Shown here in pieces: positions 8,024 to 15,653 of a stretch of DNA of 31,829 nt (position 1 is its first letter; the number at the start of each line of letters is the position of its first letter). The notes beneath the pieces are model-generated. The model searched no databases, was not told the origin of the DNA, and worked only from the letters and a program-made list of their open reading frames with translations. Source of the stretch: JAYWIG01 sp043789035. GTDB lineage: Bacteria; Pseudomonadota; Gammaproteobacteria; Burkholderiales; Burkholderiaceae_E. The DNA is taken from contig JAYWIG010000298.1 in NCBI GenBank assembly GCA_043789035.1, positions 1-31,829 of the forward strand, in the 5' to 3' direction. A program made the position numbers and the translations under genes.

Positions 8024-8623
8024 TTAGCGACTGCTAAAACGATAGAACGCTTGCGTAGCTCTATGGCCAGCCATAAAACTCACTGGGCGGCCATGCTGTA
8101 AAAACGCTTGGGCAGTGATTCGCAAGCCAAGCTTGCCCAAAAGATCTTCAAAATCTCGACGGGTGGCGAGATGCAAATTTGGTGTGTTATACCACTCGTA
8201 GGGCATTTCACTGGACACCGGCATGCGCCCTTTGAGTATCGACCAAATATGAAACCAGTGCCCAAAATTTGGAAATGACACAATGCAATCGCGGCCAATC
8301 TGCGCCATTTCACGCAGAATTTTTTCGGTCTCATGGGTCGCTTGAATGGCCATTGATAGCACCACATGATCGAACATTGGCTCGCTGCGTTCATCAATAA
8401 ACATATCTAAGCCTTGCTCGATATTTTGCTGAATCACGCTCACCCCTTTTTTCGCACAGGCGAGTACTTGAGCATCATCAATCTCAACGCCATAACCCTT
8501 GCATTGCTTATCTGCGGTAAGCGCGGCCAGCAATGAACCATCTCCACAGCCCAAGTCAAGTACTTTCGAGGCTGGGTTAATCCAGCTGGCGATGAGGGCG
8601 AGGTCCGGGCGTAAGTTCTTCAT
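8024..8623 (-). CDS. metW: methionine biosynthesis protein MetW
   Basis: The product (199 residues) is a class I methyltransferase-fold protein. VLDLGCGDGSLL (about 22-33) is the S-adenosylmethionine-binding motif I, and SFPNFGHW, MPYEWYNTPN and LATRRDFEDL are typical of MetW. MetW acts with MetX in the first committed step of methionine synthesis in many proteobacteria and is thought to activate it; its own methyl acceptor is not established. The ATG overlaps the metX stop as ATGA (8620-8623), so the two are translationally coupled. The photolyase-like gene follows after 40 bases with no terminator visible. Confidence 0.95.
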   Translation of the reverse strand: MKNLRPDLALIASWINPASKVLDLGCGDGSLLAALTADKQCKGYGVEIDDAQVLACAKKGVSVIQQNIEQGLDMFIDERSEPMFDHVVLSMAIQATHETEKILREMAQIGRDCIVSFPNFGHWFHIWSILKGRMPVSSEMPYEWYNTPNLHLATRRDFEDLLGKLGLRITAQAFLQHGRPVSFMAGHRATQAFYRFSSR

Positions 8624-9726
8624 GTTTGCACCCGATCAAAGTATGCTTTAACAAGCCGGTGGTAGCGCTCATCCTCTAAGAGGAATGCGTCATGGCCATG
8701 AGGTGCATCAATTTCCGCATAAGTCACTTCAGCACCGTTTTGCAAAAGTGCCTGCACAATTTCGCGGCTGCGATCTGGTGCAAACCGCCAATCGGTTGTA
8801 AACGATGCAATCAGAAATTTCGCCTTAGCACTCGCAAGCGCCTTGGCTAAGCTTCCTTCATGGTCACGTGCCGGATCGAAATAATCAAGCGCACGAGTAA
8901 TTAACAAATAGGTATTCGCATCAAAATACTTCGAAAATTTCTCACCTTGATAGCGCAAATATGATTCGATTTCAAACTCGACATCAAACGAGTAGTTAAT
9001 CTGATCACCGCGCAGCGATCGACCAAACTTCTCAGCCATTGAATCACCGGATAGGTAGGTGATGTGCCCGATCATTCTGGCAACTTGTAGCCCTCTAGCA
9101 GGAACAACGCCATGATCGTAAAAGCGGCCACCATGAAACTCTGGGTCAGTAATAATTGCTCGTCTCGCAACTTCATTAAAGGCAATATTTTGTGCCGATA
9201 GTTTTGGTGCCGAAGCGATTGCCACACAATGCCTCAGGCGCTCTGGGTACATCGTTGCCCAAGCAATAGCCTGCATGCCGCCTAAGCTTCCACCCATAAC
9301 TGCCGCGAATTGCTCAATACCCAAAGTATCAGCTAGCCGCGCCTGCGCATTCACCCAATCTTCCACAGTCACGACCGGAAAATCTGGCCCATAGGCCTTA
9401 CCTGACGCGGGATTGATATGCATCGGGCCAGTCGACCCGAAGCAACTACCCAAATTATTCACACCAATGACAAAAAATCGATTGGTATCGACCGTTTTGC
9501 CTGGGCCGATCATGTTGTCCCACCAGCCAATGTCTTTATCGTCATTCGCAGAGATGCCGGCAACATGGTGAGATGCATTTAAAGCATGGCAAACCAATAC
9601 AGCATTGGACTTTTCTGCATTGAGTTGCCCGTATGTTTCGTACATCAAGTGGTAAGCGCCAATAGTAGCGCCGCTTTTTAATGCAAGTGGTTCACTAAAT
9701 TGCTTTGTTTGTGGGGTAACTACCAT
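8620..9726 (-). CDS. metX: homoserine O-acyltransferase MetX
   Basis: The product (368 residues) is an alpha/beta-hydrolase-fold acyltransferase. Catalytic residues are Ser147 in MGGSLGGMQ, Asp312 in TTDWRF and His345 in PHGHDAFLL; VCHALNASHHVAG and GWWDNMIGPGK are family signatures. It acylates homoserine, the entry step to methionine. Betaproteobacterial MetX proteins have been reported to prefer succinyl-CoA over acetyl-CoA; I cannot assign the acyl donor from sequence alone. The ATG shares one base with the ptsI stop (TAATG, 9724-9728), so translation is coupled to ptsI, and the stop overlaps metW. The same window encodes MetH, the last methionine step, about 15 kb away. Confidence 0.96.
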   Translation of the reverse strand: MVVTPQTKQFSEPLALKSGATIGAYHLMYETYGQLNAEKSNAVLVCHALNASHHVAGISANDDKDIGWWDNMIGPGKTVDTNRFFVIGVNNLGSCFGSTGPMHINPASGKAYGPDFPVVTVEDWVNAQARLADTLGIEQFAAVMGGSLGGMQAIAWATMYPERLRHCVAIASAPKLSAQNIAFNEVARRAIITDPEFHGGRFYDHGVVPARGLQVARMIGHITYLSGDSMAEKFGRSLRGDQINYSFDVEFEIESYLRYQGEKFSKYFDANTYLLITRALDYFDPARDHEGSLAKALASAKAKFLIASFTTDWRFAPDRSREIVQALLQNGAEVTYAEIDAPHGHDAFLLEDERYHRLVKAYFDRVQT

Positions 9727-11492
9727 TATGAAAGAGTCGGGCTATCTTGTAGGCGCTTTAAGGCCAAAGCAATTCTTTGAGGATCTTCAGTACCAAGCAA
9801 TTTGTTGGCCTTGGGCTTGAGCAATTTGACGTTGGAGAGTAACACTTCTTGCTTCACCTTCAGCAAGCTCGCCGGATGCATCGAAAACTCGGTTAAGCCC
9901 ATACCGAGTAGCATTCGAGTGAGGCTTGGGTTGCCAGCAATCTCACCACACACAGCAACTGGCTTACCGGCAGCCTTGCCCGCCTTAATCGTCATCACAA
10001 TCAACTTCAATACTGCCGGATGAAGCGAATCGTACAGATGCGCAACTGCATGGTCTGCACGATCAATCGCCAAGGTGTATTGCACCAAATCATTGGTGCC
10101 GATTGAGAGAAAATCCAAACGGCGAGCAAAAAGATCTGCTGTCAAAGCAGCTGCCGGAACTTCAATCATTCCCCCGACTGGTACGGCTTCATCAAAAGGA
10201 ATGTTTTTCTCGCGCAGTTGCTGCTTAGCAGATTCAATTGCTTTAAAAGTTTGATCAATCTCACGGCTGTGCGCGAGCATTGGAATGAGAATTCTTACTG
10301 CGCCCTCGGCTGACGCTCTAAGAATTGCCCTTAACTGCGCAGCAAAAAGATCTGGTTCAGAAAGGCAGTAACGAATCGCACGCAAACCCAAGGCGGGGTT
10401 GGGGGCAACCGCAGCATGCATTTGAGTTTCCATGGTTTTGTCCGAACCGACATCCAAGGTTCGAATAGTCACTGGTTTGCCAGCCATAGCTCTTACTGCG
10501 TGACGATAGGCTTCAAATTGCTCTTCTTCACCAGGAAGTTCTTTACGATTCAAAAAGAGAAACTCAGACCGAAACAACCCAACACCTTCAGCCCCTTGAG
10601 CCAAGGCAAGACTAGCTTCTTCCGGCAATTCAATGTTCGCGTTGAGGGAGATTTCAACACCGTCTAAAGTAACAGCGGGTACCCGTATCAGACGTTGTAA
10701 CTTCGTTCGAGCAAGCTCAGCAGCGGCTTGCCGATGGCGATAATCCACCAATATTGCTTCATCAGGCGCAACAATTACAACGCCTTCATCACCATCAACG
10801 ATGAGCCAGTCATCATCATGAATCAGTTCGCTGGCATTGCCCATGCCAACCAAGGCTGGCAAATTCATACTGCGCGCGAGAATCGCAGAATGCGACGTGG
10901 TGCCGCCTAAATCAATGAGAAAACCGCAGGCCTGCTTGATGGAAAGCATATCGGCCGGAGCAAAATCATTGGCTACATAGATAGCAGGTTCATCGGAATC
11001 TTGAGCGACAGTAATTTCCAGGCCGCCTATCATCTGGTGCGAATCAGACTCGCGCTCAGCCAGCATTACTCGAACCACTCGTTCGGTGACCTGTTCAACG
11101 TCTTGGCCTCTGCCTCTTAGATATTCATCCTCGAAGGCTTCGAACTGCGCCGATAAAATTTTGGCTTGTGAGCTCATCGCCCATTCAGCGTTCCAGCGCT
11201 GATCGGAAATAGCTTCTCTTGTTGCACCAATGAGTAGCTGGTCATCCAAAATCATTGAATGCACTTGCAGCAATGCACTTGCCTCAGCAGGCGCCCTCGC
11301 TGGCAGTTTGCCGCTCAACGAGCTTAACTCTGCTTGTACCGTAACGATGGCACGTTGCAGTTTTGCGATTTCATGGGCAATTTGGGTAGGTTCAACGTGA
11401 TAGCGAGGAATATCGCCGGAGCGGGTTGCAATCACCCGCGCGCGCGCGATCACGATGCCAGAACTTACCCCGGTGCCATGAATGCTAAACAC
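9726..11492 (-). CDS. ptsI: phosphoenolpyruvate-protein phosphotransferase (PTS enzyme I)
   Basis: The product (588 residues) is a full-length enzyme I, which passes phosphate from PEP to HPr. The HPr-interacting N-terminal domain is followed by the phosphohistidine motif GGTTSHSAIL (His201), the PEP-binding barrel with LFRSEFLFL, and the active-site Cys515 in AVCGEIAGN. The start is GTG at 11492, with GAGGA about ten bases upstream inside the end of ptsH; the gap between the genes is three bases. The next genes are metX and metW rather than a sugar permease. With only EIIA and HPr beside it, this is likely a regulatory phosphate relay like the one described in Ralstonia eutropha, not a sugar uptake system; a permease elsewhere in the genome cannot be excluded. 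Confidence 0.96.
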   Translation of the reverse strand: MFSIHGTGVSSGIVIARARVIATRSGDIPRYHVEPTQIAHEIAKLQRAIVTVQAELSSLSGKLPARAPAEASALLQVHSMILDDQLLIGATREAISDQRWNAEWAMSSQAKILSAQFEAFEDEYLRGRGQDVEQVTERVVRVMLAERESDSHQMIGGLEITVAQDSDEPAIYVANDFAPADMLSIKQACGFLIDLGGTTSHSAILARSMNLPALVGMGNASELIHDDDWLIVDGDEGVVIVAPDEAILVDYRHRQAAAELARTKLQRLIRVPAVTLDGVEISLNANIELPEEASLALAQGAEGVGLFRSEFLFLNRKELPGEEEQFEAYRHAVRAMAGKPVTIRTLDVGSDKTMETQMHAAVAPNPALGLRAIRYCLSEPDLFAAQLRAILRASAEGAVRILIPMLAHSREIDQTFKAIESAKQQLREKNIPFDEAVPVGGMIEVPAAALTADLFARRLDFLSIGTNDLVQYTLAIDRADHAVAHLYDSLHPAVLKLIVMTIKAGKAAGKPVAVCGEIAGNPSLTRMLLGMGLTEFSMHPASLLKVKQEVLLSNVKLLKPKANKLLGTEDPQRIALALKRLQDSPTLS

Positions 11493-11495
11493 TGC

Positions 11496-11762
11496 TTAGA
11501 TTTCCTCACCAAAACCAGATGCAAACAATTCAGTCAGTGCAGTCGCAGCTTCTTGTTCGTCAACGCCATTGATTTCGAGTTGTAACTTGGCTCCTTTAGC
11601 GGCGGCCAACATCATTACGCCCATGATACTTTTCGCGTTCACGCGGCGAGTATTTTTTGTCAGCCATACTTCGCTTTTAAAACGTGTAGCGACTTGGGTG
11701 ATGGAAGCCGATGGGCGGGCATGCACGCCTAGCTTATTCATTACAGTAACTTCAACTTGCAC
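11496..11762 (-). CDS. ptsH: phosphocarrier protein HPr
   Basis: The product (88 residues) has both phosphorylation sites of HPr: the catalytic His14 in NKLGVHARPSAS and the regulatory Ser45 in NAKSIMGVMML (equivalent to His15 and Ser46 of other HPrs; this chain is one residue shorter at its start). Ser-site conservation implies that an HPr kinase could act on it, and HprK is common in betaproteobacteria, but no hprK lies in this window. The only sensible start is GTG at 11762, with AGAGAG eight bases upstream. It lies 22 bases after the EIIA gene and three before ptsI. Confidence 0.96.
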   Translation of the reverse strand: MQVEVTVMNKLGVHARPSASITQVATRFKSEVWLTKNTRRVNAKSIMGVMMLAAAKGAKLQLEINGVDEQEAATALTELFASGFGEEI

Positions 11763-11784
11763 AGGTTGTCTCTCTAAATTAGGT

Positions 11785-12228
11785 CTATTTCTTGTTTTGA
11801 TCGTCGTTAGGTTCTCGCAGTGATTGCGGCATCAATTCTTGAGGAGGCTCCATCAGCAATATGGAATTTTTCCCTCCTTCGATCAATTTCGGTACCAACT
11901 CCTCAATTGGTTCGCGCCTATAGGTTAACGCCTTCGTGAGCATTGGCAAATTCACGCCCGCAACTACGGCGACTTTGAAAGGCTCATAAAGCTTTTGCGC
12001 AATACGTGACGGCGTAGCGCCATAGCAATCGGTCAGCACAATTACGCCACTGCCATCGTTAATTCGCGCCAACAGATCTTTTGCGGCCTGTAGCGCTAAC
12101 TCCGGATCTTCATCTGGAATGACATCGAGCGCAGCTAGTTGCGGCAGCATTTTCTTAAAAATATGCCGGGTGCAGTGAATCAACGCTGTGCCAAGTGGCT
12201 CGTGAGATATAACAAGAACACCAATCAA
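11785..12228 (-). CDS. PTS mannose/fructose-type EIIA protein
   Basis: The product (147 residues) has the mannose-family EIIA fold markers: IGVLVISHEPLGTAL with the phosphorylatable His9, VIVLTDCYGATPSRIA, and VVAGVNLPML. In ordinary sugar systems it would hand phosphate to an EIIB, but no EIIB or EIIC gene is nearby, so a regulatory role is likely. Its start appears to be TTG at 12228, overlapping the gshB stop as TTGA, with a perfect GGAGG seven bases upstream. The gshB-EIIA-ptsH-ptsI order is shared with Burkholderiales such as Ralstonia. The tail after about residue 130 is polar and Asn/Asp/Lys-rich. Confidence 0.93.
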   Translation of the reverse strand: MIGVLVISHEPLGTALIHCTRHIFKKMLPQLAALDVIPDEDPELALQAAKDLLARINDGSGVIVLTDCYGATPSRIAQKLYEPFKVAVVAGVNLPMLTKALTYRREPIEELVPKLIEGGKNSILLMEPPQELMPQSLREPNDDQNKK

Positions 12229-13220
12229 ATCGCAGCCTCCAAAGCATCAATGAACATGGCCGCTACGTCGAAACCACTTTGTGCGGTAATTTCTCGAAAG
12301 CAGGTTGGGCTAGTCACGTTGATTTCTGTCAAGCAATCGCCGATCACATCCAAACCAACCAGCAAAAGCCCCCTCTTGTAAAGGATAGGTGCCAAAGTTT
12401 CAGCAATTTCTCGATCTCTTACTGATAAAGGTTGCGCGTGACCAGTGCCTCCAGCAGCCAAATTTCCTCGCGATTCTCCTGCCTTAGGGACTCGCGCTAA
12501 CGAGAAGGGCACAGGTTTACCGGCAATTAGCAATATTCTTTTGTCGCCCGCAGAAATTTGGGGCAAGTACTTTTGGCACATTACTGAGCGCGCGCCGAAC
12601 TGATTCATCGTTTCTAGTATGACTGACAAGTTAGCATCATCGGCGCGTGCTCGAAAAATCGAAGCCCCACCCATGCCATCTAAAAGCTTTAGCACCGCTT
12701 CACCATGTTCAGTGATGAACTCCCGAATTTGGCTGGCATCGCGAGTCACAAGCGTCGGCGCAGTAAATTCCGGAAACTCAGTAATCGCCAATTTTTCGTT
12801 GTGGTCTCGCAATGCTGAGGCTTTATTAAAAACTTTTGCACCGTCGCGCTCGGCTTGTTCAAGTACAAACGTCGAATACAAATACTCTAAATCGAACGGT
12901 GGGTCTTTTCGCATTACTACCGCATTAAAGCCTACCATGGGCGATTTCATTGACTCGCCCACTGAAAACCACTGGCCATGCCAAGTTGCATCAAGCGCTT
13001 TGTCTAGATTGATCAACTCAATCTTTTGAGCAGTGGCGTGCGCTTTTTTCCCTTTAAGACCCGGTGCAATAAATAGTTGCCCCTGTTCACAAGACCACAC
13101 CTCATGTCCGCGGCGGGCGGCTTCGACCATCATGGCGTAGGTCGAGTCTTTATAAGTTTTAAAGGAATTTAAAGGGTCGGTGATGAAAAGTATTCGTGTA
13201 AGCCCACGGGAGGTGCTCAT
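12225..13220 (-). CDS. gshB: glutathione synthetase
   Basis: The product (331 residues, slightly longer than the usual 315) is an ATP-grasp ligase joining gamma-glutamylcysteine and glycine. Family features in order are ILFITDPLNSFKTYKDSTYAMM, the ATP-grasp Gly-rich segment KLLDGMGGASIFR, KRILLIAGKPVPFSLAR and the C-terminal GLDVIGDCLTEINVTSPTCFREI. About seven residues precede the usual N-terminus (MSTSRGL). The gene heads the minus-strand run; its stop overlaps the EIIA start. In many Burkholderiales gshA lies directly upstream; here the next gene is the ammonium channel and gshA must be elsewhere. The promoter should lie in 13221-13307, where an AT-rich stretch with TAAAAT is a weak -10 candidate. 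Confidence 0.96.
   Translation of the reverse strand: MSTSRGLTRILFITDPLNSFKTYKDSTYAMMVEAARRGHEVWSCEQGQLFIAPGLKGKKAHATAQKIELINLDKALDATWHGQWFSVGESMKSPMVGFNAVVMRKDPPFDLEYLYSTFVLEQAERDGAKVFNKASALRDHNEKLAITEFPEFTAPTLVTRDASQIREFITEHGEAVLKLLDGMGGASIFRARADDANLSVILETMNQFGARSVMCQKYLPQISAGDKRILLIAGKPVPFSLARVPKAGESRGNLAAGGTGHAQPLSVRDREIAETLAPILYKRGLLLVGLDVIGDCLTEINVTSPTCFREITAQSGFDVAAMFIDALEAAI
12236..12240 (-). promoter_or_regulatory. Shine-Dalgarno site that decides the EIIA start
   Basis: A perfect GGAGG lies within the last codons of gshB, seven bases before the TTG at 12228. No ATG or GTG is available in frame nearby, so this site supports a TTG start and a four-base overlap with gshB. Confidence 0.7.
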
Positions 13221-13307
13221 GAGGTATGCCTGTCAGATCAATAGAAACACGTTGAAGGTATAAATTTTACGCTCTCAGCCCAGAAACCGTGACAGCGCAA
13301 ATATTCG

Positions 13308-13336
13308 AAAAAAAAGCCCCAGCGAACCGGGGCTTT
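13308..13336 (-). terminator. Rho-independent terminator after amtB
   Basis: On the minus strand AAAGCCCC, loop GGTTCGCT and GGGGCTTT form an eight-pair stem followed directly by a run of eight T (plus-strand A-run 13308-13315). It lies about 60 bases beyond the amtB stop and separates the nitrogen cluster from gshB. Confidence 0.88.
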
Positions 13337-13394
13337 GGAGGTGGGGTAACGCAGACATTCCGCGGCCCCGCTTCTTGGGAGACAAACTCTTTAT

Positions 13395-15179
13395 TTAGCC
13401 ATGGTAAGCAGTTTCGCCATGTGAATTGATATCCAAGCCTTCACGCTCTTCTTCTTCCGACACACGTAAACCAACCACCATATCTACTAATTTAAAGGCG
13501 ATAAACGAGACTACAGCGGACCAAACTACAGTAACAAGCACCGCTTTGATCTGAACCCATACCTGAGTTGCAATGCTGTAATCAGCAGGCTTCATAGTTA
13601 CCCAATCTGGGAAGCCGAGGCCCCCGAGTGATGGCGCAGCAAAAACCCCCGTGAGGATCGCACCTAAAATGCCGCCAACGCCGTGCACACCAAATACGTC
13701 CAGCGAATCGTCAGCACCAAGCATGCGCTTGAGGCCATTTACACCCCACAGACACACGATACCGGCGATCAAACCAATGATCAGGCCACCGCTTACACCT
13801 ACAAAACCACAAGCTGGCGTAATGGCAACCAAACCTGCGACAGCGCCCGAAGCTGCACCCAACATCGAAGGCTTGCCTTTGCTCATCCACTCACCAAATG
13901 TCCATGAAAGCGTAGCCGCTGCCGTAGCAATCAATGTATTGATGAAAGCCAATGCCGCACCACCAGACGCTTCAAGATTAGATCCCGCGTTAAAGCCGAA
14001 CCAACCAACCCACAACATGGAAGCACCAATCATCGTCATGGTTAGCGAGTGCGGAGCCATCGCTTCGCGGCCATAACCAACACGCTTGCCGATGACAAAT
14101 GCGCCAACTAAACCTGCTACACCGGCGTTGATGTGGACTACAGTACCACCCGCGAAATCAAGCGCACCCCATTGCCACAACATACCTGCGTTGGCGGTGA
14201 CCTTATCGACAACGTCAGCTGAGGTAAACGCGTCTGGGCCGTCCCAATACCAAACCATGTGAGCGATAGGGATGTAGCAGAAAGTAAACCATAAGACACT
14301 GAACAACAATACCGCAGAGAATTTCACACGCTCAGCAAATGCGCCGACGATTAAGCAACATGTAATCGCGGCAAAAGTTGCTTGGAAGGCGACGAATGTA
14401 AGCTCAGGAATGTACACCCCTTTACTAAACGTAGCGGCGACCGACTCAATCGTAATGCCCTTTAAGAACACCTTATCGAAGTTGCCAAAAAACTTACCGG
14501 CACCTCCAAAAGTCATTGAGTAACCGTACACCATCCACAGTACGAGGATGAGAGAGAACACCACCATGACTTGCATCAGGATTGACAGCATGTTCTTGCT
14601 TCGAACCAAACCGCCATAAAAAAGGGCCAATCCTGGGACCGTCATAAGCACCACCAATGCAGTGGCAATTGTCATCCAAGCTGTGTCACCTTTATTGGGC
14701 ACCGGCGTAGCGGCGGCGGGAGCGGCCTCTGCTGCGGCAGCAGGTGCAGCAGCTGCAGCAGGTGCAGCAGCAGCAGCGGGAGCTTCAGCCTTCGCAAGGC
14801 TAATTTCAACGCGGCGGGCAGCGTCAGCATTTCCGCCTGCAACTGCTTCGGCTGGCTTTACGAGGGCAATGCTGTCTTCAGCAATACCTGCTGCTTTCAA
14901 CGCATCACGAACGGCCATGGCACGCGCTTTAGCTAACTCTTTATTTTTTTCTAGATCGCCGGTGCTATCAGCGAAGCCAGAGATTTGGAACTTCGAGCCA
15001 GCGTTGGCTTTAGCAAAATCAGCAACCGCCTTCAATACATCAGCGGCGGCCGCTGGAACTTCAGCTTTGTTAACGTCAAAACTGACTACCGACGGTGCTA
15101 AGTCGGCGGCAGTAGACATGCTCCATGGAGCAATTAGAAGGGCTAAAACGACAGCCCACAGATGAAAAATTTTTCTCAT
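13395..15179 (-). CDS. amtB: ammonium channel (Amt) with an N-terminal OmpA-like periplasmic domain
   Basis: The 594-residue product has three parts. A signal peptide (1-25, ending STAA) is followed by an OmpA-like domain (about 28-130): SVVSFDVNKAEVP, ISGFADSTG, NKELAKARAMAV and ARRVEISL. Asp71 and Arg86 match in position and 15-residue spacing the pair that binds diaminopimelate in Acinetobacter OmpA. An Ala/Pro linker (131-163) leads into a complete Amt core of about 430 residues. The pore histidines are His349 (GGTVVHINAG) and His499 (FGVHGVGG), 150 apart as in E. coli AmtB (168 and 318); Asp341 corresponds to Asp160. The C-terminal DINSHGETAY is the GlnK-facing tail. Amt N-termini face the periplasm, so the OmpA domain would sit where it can reach peptidoglycan. 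The gene follows glnK by 54 bases. Burkholderiales Amt proteins often have an Ala/Pro leader; the folded domain is the odd part. Confidence 0.95.
   Translation of the reverse strand: MRKIFHLWAVVLALLIAPWSMSTAADLAPSVVSFDVNKAEVPAAAADVLKAVADFAKANAGSKFQISGFADSTGDLEKNKELAKARAMAVRDALKAAGIAEDSIALVKPAEAVAGGNADAARRVEISLAKAEAPAAAAAPAAAAAPAAAAEAAPAAATPVPNKGDTAWMTIATALVVLMTVPGLALFYGGLVRSKNMLSILMQVMVVFSLILVLWMVYGYSMTFGGAGKFFGNFDKVFLKGITIESVAATFSKGVYIPELTFVAFQATFAAITCCLIVGAFAERVKFSAVLLFSVLWFTFCYIPIAHMVWYWDGPDAFTSADVVDKVTANAGMLWQWGALDFAGGTVVHINAGVAGLVGAFVIGKRVGYGREAMAPHSLTMTMIGASMLWVGWFGFNAGSNLEASGGAALAFINTLIATAAATLSWTFGEWMSKGKPSMLGAASGAVAGLVAITPACGFVGVSGGLIIGLIAGIVCLWGVNGLKRMLGADDSLDVFGVHGVGGILGAILTGVFAAPSLGGLGFPDWVTMKPADYSIATQVWVQIKAVLVTVVWSAVVSFIAFKLVDMVVGLRVSEEEEREGLDINSHGETAYHG
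14700..14780 (-). repeat. 18-base repeat units encoding the Ala/Pro linker of the Amt protein
   Basis: Residues 134-160 are built from PAAAAA units, encoded by imperfect 18-base GC-rich repeats. Such tracts can change length by slippage and would set the reach of the OmpA-like domain from the membrane. The same composition explains the long Ala-rich frame on the opposite strand, which is not a gene. Confidence 0.7.
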
Positions 15180-15233
15180 GATTTTCTCGATAACTTAAAT
15201 AGAAGATGTGACGATGAACTAAACGCTTATAAA

Positions 15234-15572
15234 TTAAAGCGCTTCGTTGCCAGTCTCACCAGTACGAATGCGAACGACTTGTTGAAGGTCATAAACGAAA
15301 ATCTTTCCGTCGCCAATCTTGCCAGTACGCGCTGCGGCCTCAATGGCTTCGATGGCGCGCTCAACTAGGTTGTCCGCCACGGCTGCTTCGATTTTTACCT
15401 TGGGTAAGAAATCGACCACATACTCCGCACCACGATACAACTCGGTGTGCCCTTTTTGACGACCGAAGCCTTTAACTTCTGTCACGGTAATGCCTTGCAC
15501 ACCAATGCCAGAGAGCGACTCTCGTACTTCATCCAATTTAAACGGCTTAATTACCGCTGTTATGAGTTTCAT
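15234..15572 (-). CDS. glnK: nitrogen regulatory protein PII (GlnK type)
   Basis: The product has 112 residues, the standard PII length. It begins MKLITAVIKPFKLDEVRESL, has the T-loop with the uridylylation site Tyr51 (RGAEYVVDF), and the two ATP-binding signatures around residues 80-110 (RTGKIGDGKIFV). The PII trimer reads 2-oxoglutarate, ATP/ADP and, via uridylylation, glutamine, and plugs the ammonium channel encoded next door. Start at 15572 is fixed by the family N-terminus and by AGAGGAAA just upstream; a longer frame to 15629 runs through an intergenic hairpin and is not coding. I use glnK rather than glnB because of the adjacent amtB. Confidence 0.96.
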   Translation of the reverse strand: MKLITAVIKPFKLDEVRESLSGIGVQGITVTEVKGFGRQKGHTELYRGAEYVVDFLPKVKIEAAVADNLVERAIEAIEAAARTGKIGDGKIFVYDLQQVVRIRTGETGNEAL

Positions 15573-15606
15573 GCTTTCCTCTTTGCAACTATTTTGGTAT
15601 TTTTGT

Positions 15607-15630
15607 CTCGCAGCGCTCGCGCGCTGCAAG
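15607..15630 (-). promoter_or_regulatory. stable intercistronic hairpin between torF and glnK
   Basis: On the minus strand CTTGCAGCGC, a GCGA tetraloop (GNRA type) and GCGCTGCGAG form a ten-pair stem. No U-tract follows, so it is not a classic terminator. It could act as an RNA processing or stability element that sets torF and glnK-amtB mRNA at different levels. The structure is seen; the role is inferred. Confidence 0.5.
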
Positions 15631-15653
15631 CAATCGAACGTTTAGCTTTTAGT

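Noticed and set aside
14662..15165. Long Ala-rich frame on the plus strand opposite the Amt gene
   Set aside because: It mirrors the GC-rich Ala/Pro linker and OmpA domain codons, has no ribosome site and resembles no family.
15573..15629. N-terminal extension of GlnK to 15629
   Set aside because: PII proteins begin at MKLI; the extra 19 codons lie in the hairpin spacer.
15573..15653. A second sigma-54 promoter directly upstream of glnK
   Set aside because: TGGCAAAAATTTCTAA has the -24 part but lacks the GC of the -12 element.
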